DNA of 33,682 nucleotides from Fusicatenibacter sp. (GCA_022766945.1 JALEOU010000047.1:1-33682); one strand, 5' to 3'; shown: positions 8,431 through 16,894, counted from the first letter of the stretch. Made by a program: numbers and translations. The notes: a model not told the origin generated them from the sequence alone.

Positions 8431-8600
8431 TTCCGAAAGACCCGGTGATGCTGTTGAGTTATGTCAATACGCAGCTGAGAGACTTTTATCCGACACTGAC
8501 AGAGTTTTGCCGGAGCAATCAGATTGACGAAAATGCTCTGAAAGAGAAATTGGCTCTTATTGATTATGAATATGACGAGAGCGAAAACAGGTTTGTATAG
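8427..8600 (+). CDS. DUF4250 family small protein
   Basis: 57 residues, beginning at an ATGA overlap with the clpB stop (ATG 8427, TGA 8428-8430), so it is probably translated by coupling. The start [19 protein letters not shown] and the ending [12 protein letters not shown] fit the DUF4250 family, small proteins of Clostridia with no known function. There is no membrane segment; the protein is acidic and probably cytoplasmic. Co-transcription with a stress chaperone hints at a proteostasis link, but that is inference only. Confidence 0.8.
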   Translation: MIPKDPVMLLSYVNTQLRDFYPTLTEFCRSNQIDENALKEKLALIDYEYDESENRFV

Positions 8601-8617
8601 AAAGTAAAACACAAAAG

Positions 8618-8668
8618 AACCGGAGGGCCGAACTGCAGATGTATGTGCAGGATGGCCCTTCGGTTTTT
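8618..8668 (+). terminator. Rho-independent terminator
   Basis: AACCGGAGGGCC (8618-8629) pairs with GGCCCTTCGGTT (8654-8665), with one mismatch, and the T-run continues after it. It ends the clpB-DUF4250 unit. Confidence 0.85.
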
Positions 8669-8699
8669 GTTTCTTGAGTCCAGAAGTTTCACAAAATTG

Positions 8700-8742
8700 A
8701 TTCTTACAATTTGAACAAAATACATAAAAATTCTTACAATTT
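8700..8742 (+). repeat. Two 13-bp direct repeats with a 30-bp period upstream of a promoter
   Basis: ATTCTTACAATTT occurs at 8700-8712 and again at 8730-8742. The period is exactly 30 bp, close to three helical turns. The second copy ends 11 bp before the -35 of the surface-protein promoter. This is the arrangement of tandem activator sites, like those of response regulators. The regulator is unknown. The spacer is AT-rich and holds no gene. Confidence 0.6.
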
Positions 8743-8753
8743 TCGACGGTTTC

Positions 8754-8781
8754 TTGACTCGTCTGATGAATTCCGTATAAT
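8754..8781 (+). promoter_or_regulatory. Promoter of the sortase-type surface protein
   Basis: TTGACT (8754-8759), a 16-bp spacer and TATAAT (8776-8781). A leader of about 120 bases follows, with two weak stems: GGCATCC/GGTATGCC (from about 8793) and ATGGC/GCCAT near 8862-8877. It matches no riboswitch class I know. Confidence 0.7.
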
Positions 8782-8908
8782 GAAAGGTAGAAAGGCATCC
8801 ATAAAAGAACCGGGAAATCGCTGGTATGCCAAAAGATGCAGTTTGCCGTGAGCGGAGAGAATGGCGGCGCTGCCATGACAGAAAAATAACCGGAGAGGAG
8901 GTTTTTGT

Positions 8909-10780
8909 ATGAAGAACAAAAAGAAACAGGGAAGGAAACTTCTGTCGGCTGTTTTATCAGTTCTCCTGATGACAACGTTGATCCCGGGAACGGTTTTTGC
9001 CGGAGAAACTGGTACAAACACATGGAAAATAACAGAATTTGAGAAGGAGAGCGGGTTAAAAACCGGAACAGTTCTGACAGTCGACATGACGATTCAAAAC
9101 GACAGTGAGTACCAGAAGCTCCAGATTGTCCAGGGATCCGAACAGGAGGCGGCTGTCGAAGATAAGACGGAGGAACAGAAAATTGCAGCCCAGACTATCG
9201 GTCAAAAGGCAGCAGAAGCAGTGAAAACAGATCTTGTCAGCTGGAAAAATCAGATCCTGGAAGCGCTTCAGAGGGGAAACGCAGTCATCAAAGGTCAGAC
9301 TGTAAAAGAAAGTACAGAGGGAACATCGAAAAGTCTGGCAGTCCTTGATGCCGGACAGAGCCTTTCCATGAAGGAGCTTTCTGAGAGTATCAAAACAGGC
9401 GGAAAAGAGCTTGGTATCAAAGATCTTGATTCCTGGAGCGGCAGCTGGAAAGTGGTAAAGGTAAAGGCGCCGAAAGCAGATGGCGAAACGGTATTGGAAC
9501 TGACACCATATACAGAAGAAGCGAAGACAGAGGAACCTAAGACAGAAGAACCAAAGGAAGAAGAACCAAAGGAAGAACCAAAGGAAGAAGAACCAAAGAC
9601 GGAAGAACCAAAGGCAGAGGAGCCGAAACCGGAGGAACCGAAACCGGAGGAACCAAAACCGGAGGAACCGAAACCGGAGGAACCGAAACCGGAGGAACCG
9701 AAACCGGAAGAACCGAAACCCGAAGAATCCCAGGAGATGATTGAAGTAACCGATATTATCGGAGTACCTGAGACGATTTCGGGAAGCATCGAACTGACAG
9801 CAGAAGTTATTCCGGAAAATGCAGAAAGGAAAGAGATCCTCTGGAGCACAAAGGATGCCGGAACTACCGGAGCAGCAGTAGAGGGAAACAAACTGTTCGT
9901 GGAATCTGCGGGAACCCTGGTGCTGACAGCTACGGTAAAGGATGGAAAACAGGATGGTGATTTTGTAAAGGAGTTTACCATCACCGTAGAAGCTGCCGAC
10001 TATGCAAAAGTTGACAAAGCACTCGCGGAAGTACCGGATGATCTGGAACTGTACACCGATGAGAGCAGAGAAAAACTGGAAAAAGCACAATCTGCAGTTG
10101 TCAGAGGACTTCCGGTCTGCGAGCAGGACAAAGTGGATGGTTATGCAGATGCAATTGAGACAGCTATCCGGAATCTGAAATACAAGGATGCGGATTATAC
10201 TAAGGTGGATGCTGCACTGAAAAAGATTCCAAAGGATTTGTCCGTTTATACGGATGAAACAAAGAAAGCCGTGGAAGATGCGAAAAAAGCGGTTGTTCGC
10301 GGAAAGAATATCACAGAACAGAAAACCGTGGACGGTTATGCGGACGCGATCGAGAAGGCAGTAAAAGGCTTGAAAAAGAAACCGATCGAAGCGAAAGCAA
10401 TTCCGAAAATAACCGCAGGAACCAAACAGACGGTGGCGCAGGGCAAAGAAATCTCCTTTACATCCGACGCTCCCAAAAAAGAATTCAAGAAAGTTCTGGT
10501 AGACAAAAAAGAAGTAGATAAAAAGAATTACACGGTTGAGGATAAGAACGGGACGAAAATAACGCTGAAAGCGGATTATGTGAAAACACTCTCTGTCGGA
10601 AAGCATACATTGAGTATCGTATCAGAGGGAGGACAGGCAGATGTAACTTTCACAGTGACAAAGGCATCAAAGAGCCCGCAGACCGGTGATAACACGAATC
10701 TTCTTCTCTGGATTGCGCTTGTTGCAGCTTCCGGATGCGTTCTTGGAGTGCTGGCACGGCAGAAAAGAAGAATAAAATGA
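8909..10780 (+). CDS. Sortase-type cell-surface protein with EPKPEEP repeats and two FIVAR-like repeats
   Basis: 623 residues. A signal peptide (1 to about 31, ending in Val-Phe-Ala) is followed by a unique region to about 200. A charged stalk of Glu-Pro-Lys repeats runs from about 203 to 273, encoded by 15-bp DNA units (9517-9730). An Ig-like stretch (about 275-362) comes next, then two tandem FIVAR-like repeats of about 65 residues (about 365-430 and 431-495, each with YTDE and VDGYADAIE), then a basic region. The C-terminus is a cell-wall sorting signal: SPQTGD (589-594), a hydrophobic helix and a QKRRIK tail. The signal has Ser where LPXTG has Leu, so it may use a clade-specific sortase; none is in the window. 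AGAGGAGG (8894-8901) precedes the ATG. It is probably a wall-anchored stalked adhesin. The ligand is unknown. Confidence 0.8.
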   Translation: MKNKKKQGRKLLSAVLSVLLMTTLIPGTVFAGETGTNTWKITEFEKESGLKTGTVLTVDMTIQNDSEYQKLQIVQGSEQEAAVEDKTEEQKIAAQTIGQKAAEAVKTDLVSWKNQILEALQRGNAVIKGQTVKESTEGTSKSLAVLDAGQSLSMKELSESIKTGGKELGIKDLDSWSGSWKVVKVKAPKADGETVLELTPYTEEAKTEEPKTEEPKEEEPKEEPKEEEPKTEEPKAEEPKPEEPKPEEPKPEEPKPEEPKPEEPKPEEPKPEESQEMIEVTDIIGVPETISGSIELTAEVIPENAERKEILWSTKDAGTTGAAVEGNKLFVESAGTLVLTATVKDGKQDGDFVKEFTITVEAADYAKVDKALAEVPDDLELYTDESREKLEKAQSAVVRGLPVCEQDKVDGYADAIETAIRNLKYKDADYTKVDAALKKIPKDLSVYTDETKKAVEDAKKAVVRGKNITEQKTVDGYADAIEKAVKGLKKKPIEAKAIPKITAGTKQTVAQGKEISFTSDAPKKEFKKVLVDKKEVDKKNYTVEDKNGTKITLKADYVKTLSVGKHTLSIVSEGGQADVTFTVTKASKSPQTGDNTNLLLWIALVAASGCVLGVLARQKRRIK

Positions 10781-10793
10781 GCAAAAAAGGGGC

Positions 10794-10826
10794 AAAAAAG
10801 GAGGGCAGAATCTGTCCTCCTTTTTT
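10794..10826. terminator. Bidirectional terminator between convergent genes
   Basis: GGAGGGCAG (10800-10808) pairs with CTGTCCTCC (10812-10820) around a three-base loop. It is flanked by AAAAAA on the left and TTTTTT on the right, so it can stop transcription from both sides. Confidence 0.9.
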
Positions 10827-10831
10827 GTGCC

Positions 10832-12391
10832 TTATCTGATATGGCGCAGTCGGTCTTTGCCGAATTCCAGCCGGAAATCCAGGATGGGGGTCTCCGGAAG
10901 AACATCCGGATGAGGCTGATCAGAGAATTTCATGCAGTTTTTTTCACTGCAGAGGTAGGGTTTCCAGAGGGGCAGGTCAACTCCATTTATGTCGGTGCCG
11001 TTTGGGTCTCCCTGCTTCACAAAATTAGCCCAGTAGGAGCATACCTGACGGGCCAGGTCATAATGCCGGCCTTCAAACGGACGCCAGCTGTTATCCAGCG
11101 TATCAAATACGAAGGGAAGTTCCGAGCTGTGACAGGAACCGCTGTCATCTCCCGGCATATCATGGTCAAACAGGAAAAAGTACACGCGTTTGCCGGAACC
11201 GGCACGCAGATCACAGAAAGCTCTTGTCCACGAATAAAAGGGATTAAAGCCCAGACCATTCAGGACGGCGCCGGCATCCGCATCGGTGTGGGCGTTTGCG
11301 AGGCGAAGAAATTCTTCTTTGCGCTTCCCGTAGATCTGTGCCTGTGCTTCCAGTGCGGCGAGACTTGCCGGCCTGTGAGGAAACAGCTGATCCAGTTCAT
11401 CATGGCAGATTCCAACCATCATGGGGACATCAGGAATCCGGTCATTGTAATAAGAGCTGTGCAAAGGCTCTTTCAGGAACATTCCATCCACACTCACACC
11501 AAACATCAGCGGCTGCGCAGGAGAAGCAAGTCCCACTTCACCGACAAGTCTCATGAGCTGCGAGCCATCCATGGTACGGGCCTGTGTCAGATCATTGATG
11601 CCTGCTGCCCGGAAGAATTCCATACCGTATCGTTCGGAATTTTCCAGCGAATCTACAAATGTAATGCCGCAGTCTCCGTCATCAAAGTCGAACTGGATAG
11701 AAGACTCGCAGATACCGCCGGAAATTAATCCATCGTTAAACGAGCTGCACAGCTGTATCTGAACACTCTCAGCGCCCGCGCTTTGACCGCTGATGACGAT
11801 GTGGTCCGGATCACCGCCGAAATTGCGGATATTACGTGCAATCCAGTGAAGAGCTGCGGATTGATCCTGCACACCAAAGTTGGTAACAGGTTCTTTTCCC
11901 TGCAGCTCCTTCGTGAGTTCAGGATGAGCAAGAAAACCGAACAGCCCAACGCGGTATCCAACCGTAACCACAACGACACCCCGGCGTGCCAGATGCTCAC
12001 CGTCATAGGTCGGGTCGTAACTGAAGCCATTCTGCATGGCACCGCCGTAGAAGAAACATAGAACCGGGAGCTTATCATCTGTCGTTTCAGCGGGAGTCCA
12101 GATGTTCAGATAAAGACAATCTTCACTCATGGGGAAATCCGCCAGCGCAGGATTGGGAATTCCGCGGGGAACGCCTTCTCCGGTTCCTGGATGAACGGTA
12201 GTCATTGGCAGATCGCCGTATTCATAGCATTTGCGGATACCATCCCAGTTTTGGGCAGGCCTGGGAGCACGCCAGCGCAGATCGCCGATCGGAGGCGCGG
12301 CAAACGGGATTCCGCGAAACACCGTAATGCGGGGATCCCTGCCAATCAGTCCCTGTACCGGACCATTTTCTGTTTTCGTAGTTCTTAACAT
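10832..12391 (-). CDS. Type-B carboxylesterase (para-nitrobenzyl-esterase-like)
   Basis: 519 residues from the ATG at 12391. An ATG three codons earlier (12400) abuts the AAAGGA ribosome site, while this one lies eight bases from it and is preferred. The protein is an alpha/beta hydrolase of the carboxylesterase-B family: FRGIPFAAPPIGDLRW near the start, SEDCLYLNIWTP (89-100), and the nucleophile elbow SGQSAGA with Ser204. The likely catalytic His is in CHSSELPFVF, with the family's acidic residue between the two. There is no signal peptide, so it acts in the cytoplasm on esters of unknown identity, perhaps acylated plant or sugar compounds. It is transcribed alone, opposite to its neighbours, and the stop lies next to a shared terminator. 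Confidence 0.88.
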   Translation of the reverse strand: MLRTTKTENGPVQGLIGRDPRITVFRGIPFAAPPIGDLRWRAPRPAQNWDGIRKCYEYGDLPMTTVHPGTGEGVPRGIPNPALADFPMSEDCLYLNIWTPAETTDDKLPVLCFFYGGAMQNGFSYDPTYDGEHLARRGVVVVTVGYRVGLFGFLAHPELTKELQGKEPVTNFGVQDQSAALHWIARNIRNFGGDPDHIVISGQSAGAESVQIQLCSSFNDGLISGGICESSIQFDFDDGDCGITFVDSLENSERYGMEFFRAAGINDLTQARTMDGSQLMRLVGEVGLASPAQPLMFGVSVDGMFLKEPLHSSYYNDRIPDVPMMVGICHDELDQLFPHRPASLAALEAQAQIYGKRKEEFLRLANAHTDADAGAVLNGLGFNPFYSWTRAFCDLRAGSGKRVYFFLFDHDMPGDDSGSCHSSELPFVFDTLDNSWRPFEGRHYDLARQVCSYWANFVKQGDPNGTDINGVDLPLWKPYLCSEKNCMKFSDQPHPDVLPETPILDFRLEFGKDRLRHIR

Positions 12392-12446
12392 TCTGACCAT
12401 CCTTTCTGAATCATAAAATACCTGTTACCCCCGTCATTTCAAAAAA

Positions 12447-12470
12447 TTATACCATACTGCTTTCAGTATG
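12447..12470 (-). promoter_or_regulatory. -10 box and adjoining palindrome of the carboxylesterase gene
   Basis: On the minus strand a TATAAT (12447-12452) directly follows the perfect inverted repeat CATACTG-N4-CAGTATG (12453-12470). The palindrome fills the spacer between the -10 and the presumed -35, a position typical of a repressor operator. The regulator is unknown. Confidence 0.55.
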
Positions 12471-12519
12471 AAATTAAAAAAGTATAAACAATATCACCGC
12501 AACCCCTGCGATTTCCCGT

Positions 12520-12548
12520 GTTGCGATTGCGGAAACCATGTGGTACAA
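12520..12548 (+). promoter_or_regulatory. Promoter of the methyltransferase-hslO-nadE run
   Basis: TTGCGA (about 12520-12525), a 17-bp spacer and TACAAT (12543-12548). The leader contains the perfect pair GCAGGCG (12567-12573) and CGCCTGC (12603-12609), which ends shortly before the GGGAGG ribosome site. Confidence 0.55.
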
Positions 12549-12626
12549 TGACTTATCGAAAGGAACGCAGGCGTACAGCGGAAATGAGACTCACAGGAGT
12601 TTCGCCTGCCCGATGGGAGGATTTGG

Positions 12627-13397
12627 ATGGAAAGAGAAGAAAGCTATACCAGTTTCGCTCAGGTCTATGACATGTTTATGGATAATGTGGATTATCCGTC
12701 ATGGAGTGAATATCTGCTGGGACTTTTGAGAGAATATGGAATAGAGAGCGGACTGGTTCTGGATCTTGGCTGCGGTACGGGAAATATGACAGAATTGCTG
12801 TCAAAAGCAGGATATGATATGATCGGAGTGGATAATTCCGAAGACATGCTGGAGATCGCGGGCGAAAAGCGTGCAGCTTCCGGTCTGGATATTCTGTATC
12901 TGCTCCAGGACATGCGCGAATTCGAACTTTACGGAACGGTGCGTGCAGTGATCAGCATCTGTGATTCCATAAATTATATTCTGGAGGAGGAAGAGCTTCT
13001 GCAGGTCTTTTCCCTGGTCAACAATTATCTTGATCCCGGTGGATACTTTATCTTTGATTTGAATACAAAATATAAATACGAGCAGATGGGCGAGACAACC
13101 ATCGCGGAGAACCGCGAGGAGGCCAGCTTTATCTGGGACAATTATTATGATCCCGAAGAACAGATCAATGAATATGCGCTGGCGATCTTTCTGCCTGTGG
13201 CAAATGAGCTTTACCGGAAATTTGAGGAAATCCATTACCAGAGAGCATATGATCTGGAAACCATTTGCCGTCTGATCACGGAGGCAGGCCTGGAGTATGT
13301 GACTGCATATGATGCTTTCACAAAACATGCTCCGGTGGATACGAGTGAGCGGATCTATGTGATTGCACGGGAAAAAGGAAAGACAGAGAAAAAGTAA
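12627..13397 (+). CDS. SAM-dependent class I methyltransferase
   Basis: 256 residues. The Rossmann-fold SAM-binding motif I is VLDLGCGTGN (about 44-53), followed by an acidic motif II region at GYDMIGVDNSEDML, and a motif with ISICDSINYI and GGYFIFDLNT. These match the small-molecule methyltransferase-type fold (Methyltransf_25/11). Nothing in the sequence fixes the substrate. GGGAGG precedes the ATG. It is followed at 38 bp by hslO and probably shares its transcript. No signal peptide or membrane segment is seen. Confidence 0.85.
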   Translation: MEREESYTSFAQVYDMFMDNVDYPSWSEYLLGLLREYGIESGLVLDLGCGTGNMTELLSKAGYDMIGVDNSEDMLEIAGEKRAASGLDILYLLQDMREFELYGTVRAVISICDSINYILEEEELLQVFSLVNNYLDPGGYFIFDLNTKYKYEQMGETTIAENREEASFIWDNYYDPEEQINEYALAIFLPVANELYRKFEEIHYQRAYDLETICRLITEAGLEYVTAYDAFTKHAPVDTSERIYVIAREKGKTEKK

Positions 13398-13435
13398 AGG
13401 CATACGATGCCGTTTGGAATAAGGAGTACGAAAAA

Positions 13436-14311
13436 ATGGATTATATTGTAAGAGCAACCGCTGCGGGTGGGCAGATCAGAGCGTTTGCAGCAACAACAAA
13501 AGATACGGTAGAAACAGCAAGAGCAGCGCACAATACCAGCCCGGTGGCCACGGCAGCACTTGGAAGACTTCTGAGCGCCGGAGCCATGATGGGAGCCATG
13601 ATGAAGGGGGAGAAAGACCTTCTGACTTTGCAGATTCATGCAGGCGGTCCTTTGCAGGGCATCACAGTGACTGCTGACTCCATGGGAAACGTGAAGGGAT
13701 ATGTGGGAAATCCGGAGGTGATTCTTCCGGCCAATGCAAAAGGTAAGCTGGATGTGGCAGGTGCGGTAGGTGTTGGTTTTCTGGATGTCATCAAAGATAT
13801 GGGACTCAAAGAGCCCTACATCGGTCAGTGTGCGCTCCAGACGAGCGAGATTGCAGAGGATCTGACCTATTATTTTGCCACCAGTGAGCAGGTACCATCC
13901 AGCGTGGGTCTGGGTGTTCTCATGAATCGGGACAATACCGTGCGTCAGGCAGGCGGTTTTATTCTGCAGCTGATGCCGTTCTGTGATGAGGCGGTGATCA
14001 CGAAGCTGGAGGAGCGGATTGCGAAGGTACAGTCGGTAACTGCCATGCTGGATGAAGGGCTGACGCCGGAGCAGATTCTGGAACGGTTCCTCGGAGACAT
14101 GGACCTTATGATCAACGATACAATGCCCACACAGTTCCACTGCAACTGCGGAAGAGAAAGGCTGTCCCGGGTATTGATTACACTGGGAAGAAAAGAACTC
14201 AAGAGTATGATTCAGGACGGAAAACCGGTGGAACTCAAATGTCATTTCTGCAACAAAGCCTATGCGTTTTCGGTGGAGGAATTGAAGGAACTGCTCCGCA
14301 AAAGCAGATAA
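13436..14311 (+). CDS. hslO: Hsp33 redox-regulated chaperone
   Basis: 291 residues, the normal Hsp33 length. Hsp33 is an ATP-independent holdase switched on in the cytoplasm when oxidants and heat release its zinc. The N-terminal domain starts DYIVRATA..GQIRAFA and carries the family stretches TSPVATAALGRLLSAGAMMG and GGPLQGI. The C-terminal zinc-binding redox switch has the four cysteines C236-X-C238 and C269-X2-C272, spaced as in active Hsp33. AAGGAG precedes the ATG. It sits between a methyltransferase and nadE with short gaps and no terminator, so it is probably in one operon with them. Confidence 0.96.
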   Translation: MDYIVRATAAGGQIRAFAATTKDTVETARAAHNTSPVATAALGRLLSAGAMMGAMMKGEKDLLTLQIHAGGPLQGITVTADSMGNVKGYVGNPEVILPANAKGKLDVAGAVGVGFLDVIKDMGLKEPYIGQCALQTSEIAEDLTYYFATSEQVPSSVGLGVLMNRDNTVRQAGGFILQLMPFCDEAVITKLEERIAKVQSVTAMLDEGLTPEQILERFLGDMDLMINDTMPTQFHCNCGRERLSRVLITLGRKELKSMIQDGKPVELKCHFCNKAYAFSVEELKELLRKSR

Positions 14312-14377
14312 ACGAAAATAATATCCGTAAAGAAATGCCGGATCAGGATAGAAGAGGGAAGAGAGGAAGAGCGTAAG

Positions 14378-16288
14378 ATGAATCAGGGATTTGTGAAAGT
14401 AGCGGCATCAGCCCCCAAAGTCGCCGTGGCAGACTGCCGGGCCAATACAGAGGCCATCATCGATGAGATTCGCAAAATGGAAACAGTCGGAGCGAAAATT
14501 ATGGTACTGCCTGAGCTGGCGCTGACCGGATATACCTGCAGCGATTTGTTCTGGCAGAGCCATCTTCTGAATGCCGCAAGGGAGGGGCTGGAGCAGATCT
14601 GCAGGGAAACTGTGTATGTGGATGCTTTGATTTTTGTGGGACTTCCCTTCGAGCATCGCGGAAAGCTGTTTAACGTGGCAGCTGTTATAAATCACGGAAC
14701 AGTTCTTGGAATCGTTCCGAAGAAATATCTGCCAAACTATAATGAGTTCTATGAGATGCGTCATTTTACGCCCGGGATGGAGCAGGTGGAAATGACGGAA
14801 TTTGCCGGAAGACAAGTTCCTTTTGGTATGAATCTTCTGTTCGCCTGCCGCCAGATGCCGCACCTGATCGCTGCAGCGGAGATCTGCGAGGATCTGTGGA
14901 CTCCCGCGCCGCCCAGCGTCAATCATGCGCTGGCCGGGGCAACAGTGATCGTCAATCTGTCTGCCAGCGATGAGATGGTTGGAAAGGACAGTTACCGGAG
15001 AAGTCTGGTCAGCTCTACGTCCGCCCGGCTTATCTGCGGATACATTTATGCCACAGCGGGAGAAGGAGAATCTACAACGGATCTGGTATTTGGCGGCCAG
15101 CACCTCATTGCGGAAAACGGTATCGTGCTTGCGGAGGCGGCGCGTTTTGAGAATCAGATGACGAGTGCGGATCTGGACGTGGACCGTCTGGTCAGTGAGC
15201 GAAGAAGAATGACAACCTATCCGGTTCAGAATACACAGTGCTATGTGACTGTGAAATTTGATCTGCACATGGAGGAGACAGCGCTTAGCCGGTATTTTGA
15301 TCCCCGGCCGTTTGTTCCCGCCGATAAAAGGAATCGGGATCAGCGCTGTGATGAGATTCTGAACATTCAGGCAATGGGATTGAAAAAACGTCTGGCGCAT
15401 ACTCACTGTCAGAGTGCAGTGATCGGAATATCCGGCGGACTGGATTCCACGCTGGCACTGCTTGTGACAGCACGGGCATTTGATATGCTCGGGATTCCAA
15501 GAGAGAAGATCCTTTCGGTAACGATGCCCTGTTTTGGAACCACGGACCGAACGTACCAGAATGCCTGCGAACTGACCAGATGTCTTGGCGCCACACTGAA
15601 GGAAGTGGATATCAGGGAAGCTGTGACACTTCATTTCCGGGATATTGATCAGGATCCCGAAAAACACGATGTGACTTATGAGAACGGACAGGCCAGGGAA
15701 CGCACCCAGGTGCTGATGGATCTGGCAAACCAGTCCGGCGGCATGGTAATCGGAACCGGTGACCTTTCGGAGCTTGCACTTGGATGGGCGACTTACAACG
15801 GAGACCACATGTCCATGTATGCAGTCAACGCATCGGTGCCCAAAACGCTGGTGCGCCATCTGGTGCGGTATTATGCGGACACCTGCCGGGACAGCGCACT
15901 GGAAAAGATTCTTCTGGATGTGCTGGATACACCGGTCAGCCCGGAACTTCTGCCGCCAAAAGACGGTGTGATTTCCCAGAAAACCGAAGATCTGGTGGGA
16001 CCTTACGAGCTGCATGACTTTTTCCTGTATTATATGATGCGTGTGACCTACGAGCCTGCAAAGATTTACCGGGTTGCCAGACGGGCCTTTGCCGGGACGT
16101 ATGATGATGAGACCATTCTGAAATGGTTAAAGACATTTTATCGCAGGTTCTTTGCGCAGCAGTTCAAACGTTCCTGCCTGCCGGATGGTCCGAAGGTGGG
16201 AAGCGTGGCAGTATCTCCGCGGGGAGACTGGCGTATGCCAAGCGACGGCTGTGTACGGATCTGGATGGAACAGCTGGAAAACCTGTAA
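14378..16288 (+). CDS. nadE: Glutamine-dependent NAD+ synthetase
   Basis: 636 residues, the two-domain form. It makes NAD+ from nicotinic acid adenine dinucleotide, ATP and glutamine. The N-terminal nitrilase-type glutaminase domain has its Glu-Lys-Cys triad: Glu46 in LPELALTGYT, a Lys at about 115 in VPKKYLPNYNEFYE, and Cys170 in EICEDLW. The C-terminal synthetase has the ATP-binding loop SGGLDS (352-357) and GTGDLSELALGW. Both domains look intact, so glutamine can serve as nitrogen donor. The ATG is preceded by AGAGGAAGAG. It is the last gene of the methyltransferase-hslO-nadE run and ends at a strong shared terminator. Confidence 0.96.
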   Translation: MNQGFVKVAASAPKVAVADCRANTEAIIDEIRKMETVGAKIMVLPELALTGYTCSDLFWQSHLLNAAREGLEQICRETVYVDALIFVGLPFEHRGKLFNVAAVINHGTVLGIVPKKYLPNYNEFYEMRHFTPGMEQVEMTEFAGRQVPFGMNLLFACRQMPHLIAAAEICEDLWTPAPPSVNHALAGATVIVNLSASDEMVGKDSYRRSLVSSTSARLICGYIYATAGEGESTTDLVFGGQHLIAENGIVLAEAARFENQMTSADLDVDRLVSERRRMTTYPVQNTQCYVTVKFDLHMEETALSRYFDPRPFVPADKRNRDQRCDEILNIQAMGLKKRLAHTHCQSAVIGISGGLDSTLALLVTARAFDMLGIPREKILSVTMPCFGTTDRTYQNACELTRCLGATLKEVDIREAVTLHFRDIDQDPEKHDVTYENGQARERTQVLMDLANQSGGMVIGTGDLSELALGWATYNGDHMSMYAVNASVPKTLVRHLVRYYADTCRDSALEKILLDVLDTPVSPELLPPKDGVISQKTEDLVGPYELHDFFLYYMMRVTYEPAKIYRVARRAFAGTYDDETILKWLKTFYRRFFAQQFKRSCLPDGPKVGSVAVSPRGDWRMPSDGCVRIWMEQLENL

Positions 16289-16298
16289 TTGCCCGGAA

Positions 16299-16344
16299 AA
16301 AGGCAGAATCCTGACGTGCTTTGCTGCGTCAGGATTCTGCCTTT
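16299..16344. terminator. Strong bidirectional terminator between nadE and the convergent small gene
   Basis: An 18-bp perfect stem: AAAGGCAGAATCCTGACG (16299-16316) with its complement at 16327-16344 and a 10-base loop. The stop codon of the minus-strand gene (16329-16331) lies inside the stem. Confidence 0.9.
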
Positions 16345-16784
16345 GCCTGATTCAGGGCTTTGGTAATGGCGGTGAGCAGAAGCTGAGAGGTGTATTTGCT
16401 GTCATCACTGAAAGTGAGATTTTCTGTAGACTGCGTGGAGCAGATCTGATCTTCCAGGGACTCCAGGGATGGCTCCATCAGCGGGTACATGGCAGCGGTT
16501 GTCTCGCTTAGGTTGTTCAGTGAGATGGAATTGATATGGTTTTCATCCACATTCACCTGCACATCAAAAGTCTGGTCTCCCAGTGTAACGGAAGAGGTGT
16601 AGATACCAGGCACATACTGGGCAGAAACCGTGCCGGCCTGTGATAAAACGGCAGAGGAGTCTTTTTTCTTTGATCCGAACAATACAAATACCAGAACCAT
16701 CAGAAATATGGCAAGGACGAGAAACAGGGCAGTATAAATCACCTCTTTCATATGTAATACAATAATTTTTGTCTTGGAACTCAT
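16329..16784 (-). CDS. Small membrane-anchored protein of unknown function
   Basis: 151 residues from the ATG at 16784, chosen because AAGGAG (16795-16800) lies ten bases before it; a GTG at 16793 is too close. A single membrane helix (about 15-38) is followed by a KKKD stop-transfer, giving one outside domain of about 105 residues. That domain has GIYTSSVTLGDQTFDVQVNV, then NHINSISLNNLSETT and a C-terminal segment rich in Ser/Thr/Leu. The strand-turn pattern faintly recalls FMN-binding domains, but I see no flavin-attachment motif, so no function is assigned. The gene is convergent with nadE and divergent from addB, with its own short upstream region. Confidence 0.75.
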   Translation of the reverse strand: MSSKTKIIVLHMKEVIYTALFLVLAIFLMVLVFVLFGSKKKDSSAVLSQAGTVSAQYVPGIYTSSVTLGDQTFDVQVNVDENHINSISLNNLSETTAAMYPLMEPSLESLEDQICSTQSTENLTFSDDSKYTSQLLLTAITKALNQAKAES

Positions 16785-16894
16785 GGGCAGCACACTCCTT
16801 AGGGTATTTTTAAGACGGCCATACCAAAAAGGCCGGATGATTGGGGATCCTTATCAGTATAACTTATGAGCGAACCTTACCAGATATGCCCCGG

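Noticed and set aside
8782-8908. Possible riboswitch in the leader of the surface-protein gene
   Set aside because: Only weak stems are present, and no c-di-GMP, cobalamin or other aptamer core that I know is visible.
9517-9730. Short DNA repeats that could suggest a CRISPR or satellite array
   Set aside because: The 15-bp units are in frame, have no spacers, and encode the EPKPEEP stalk.
9056-10606. Long minus-strand open frame opposite the sortase-type protein (516 codons)
   Set aside because: Its Phe/Arg-rich repeats are the reverse of EPKPEEP codons. There is no ribosome site, and the plus-strand reading is well supported.
11017-12078. Plus- and minus-frame small ORFs inside the carboxylesterase
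   Set aside because: They overlap a complete carboxylesterase with its GQSAGA nucleophile and have no ribosome sites or domains.
14408-16015. Minus-strand open frame opposite nadE (535 codons)
   Set aside because: Antisense of a complete NAD+ synthetase with all catalytic motifs.
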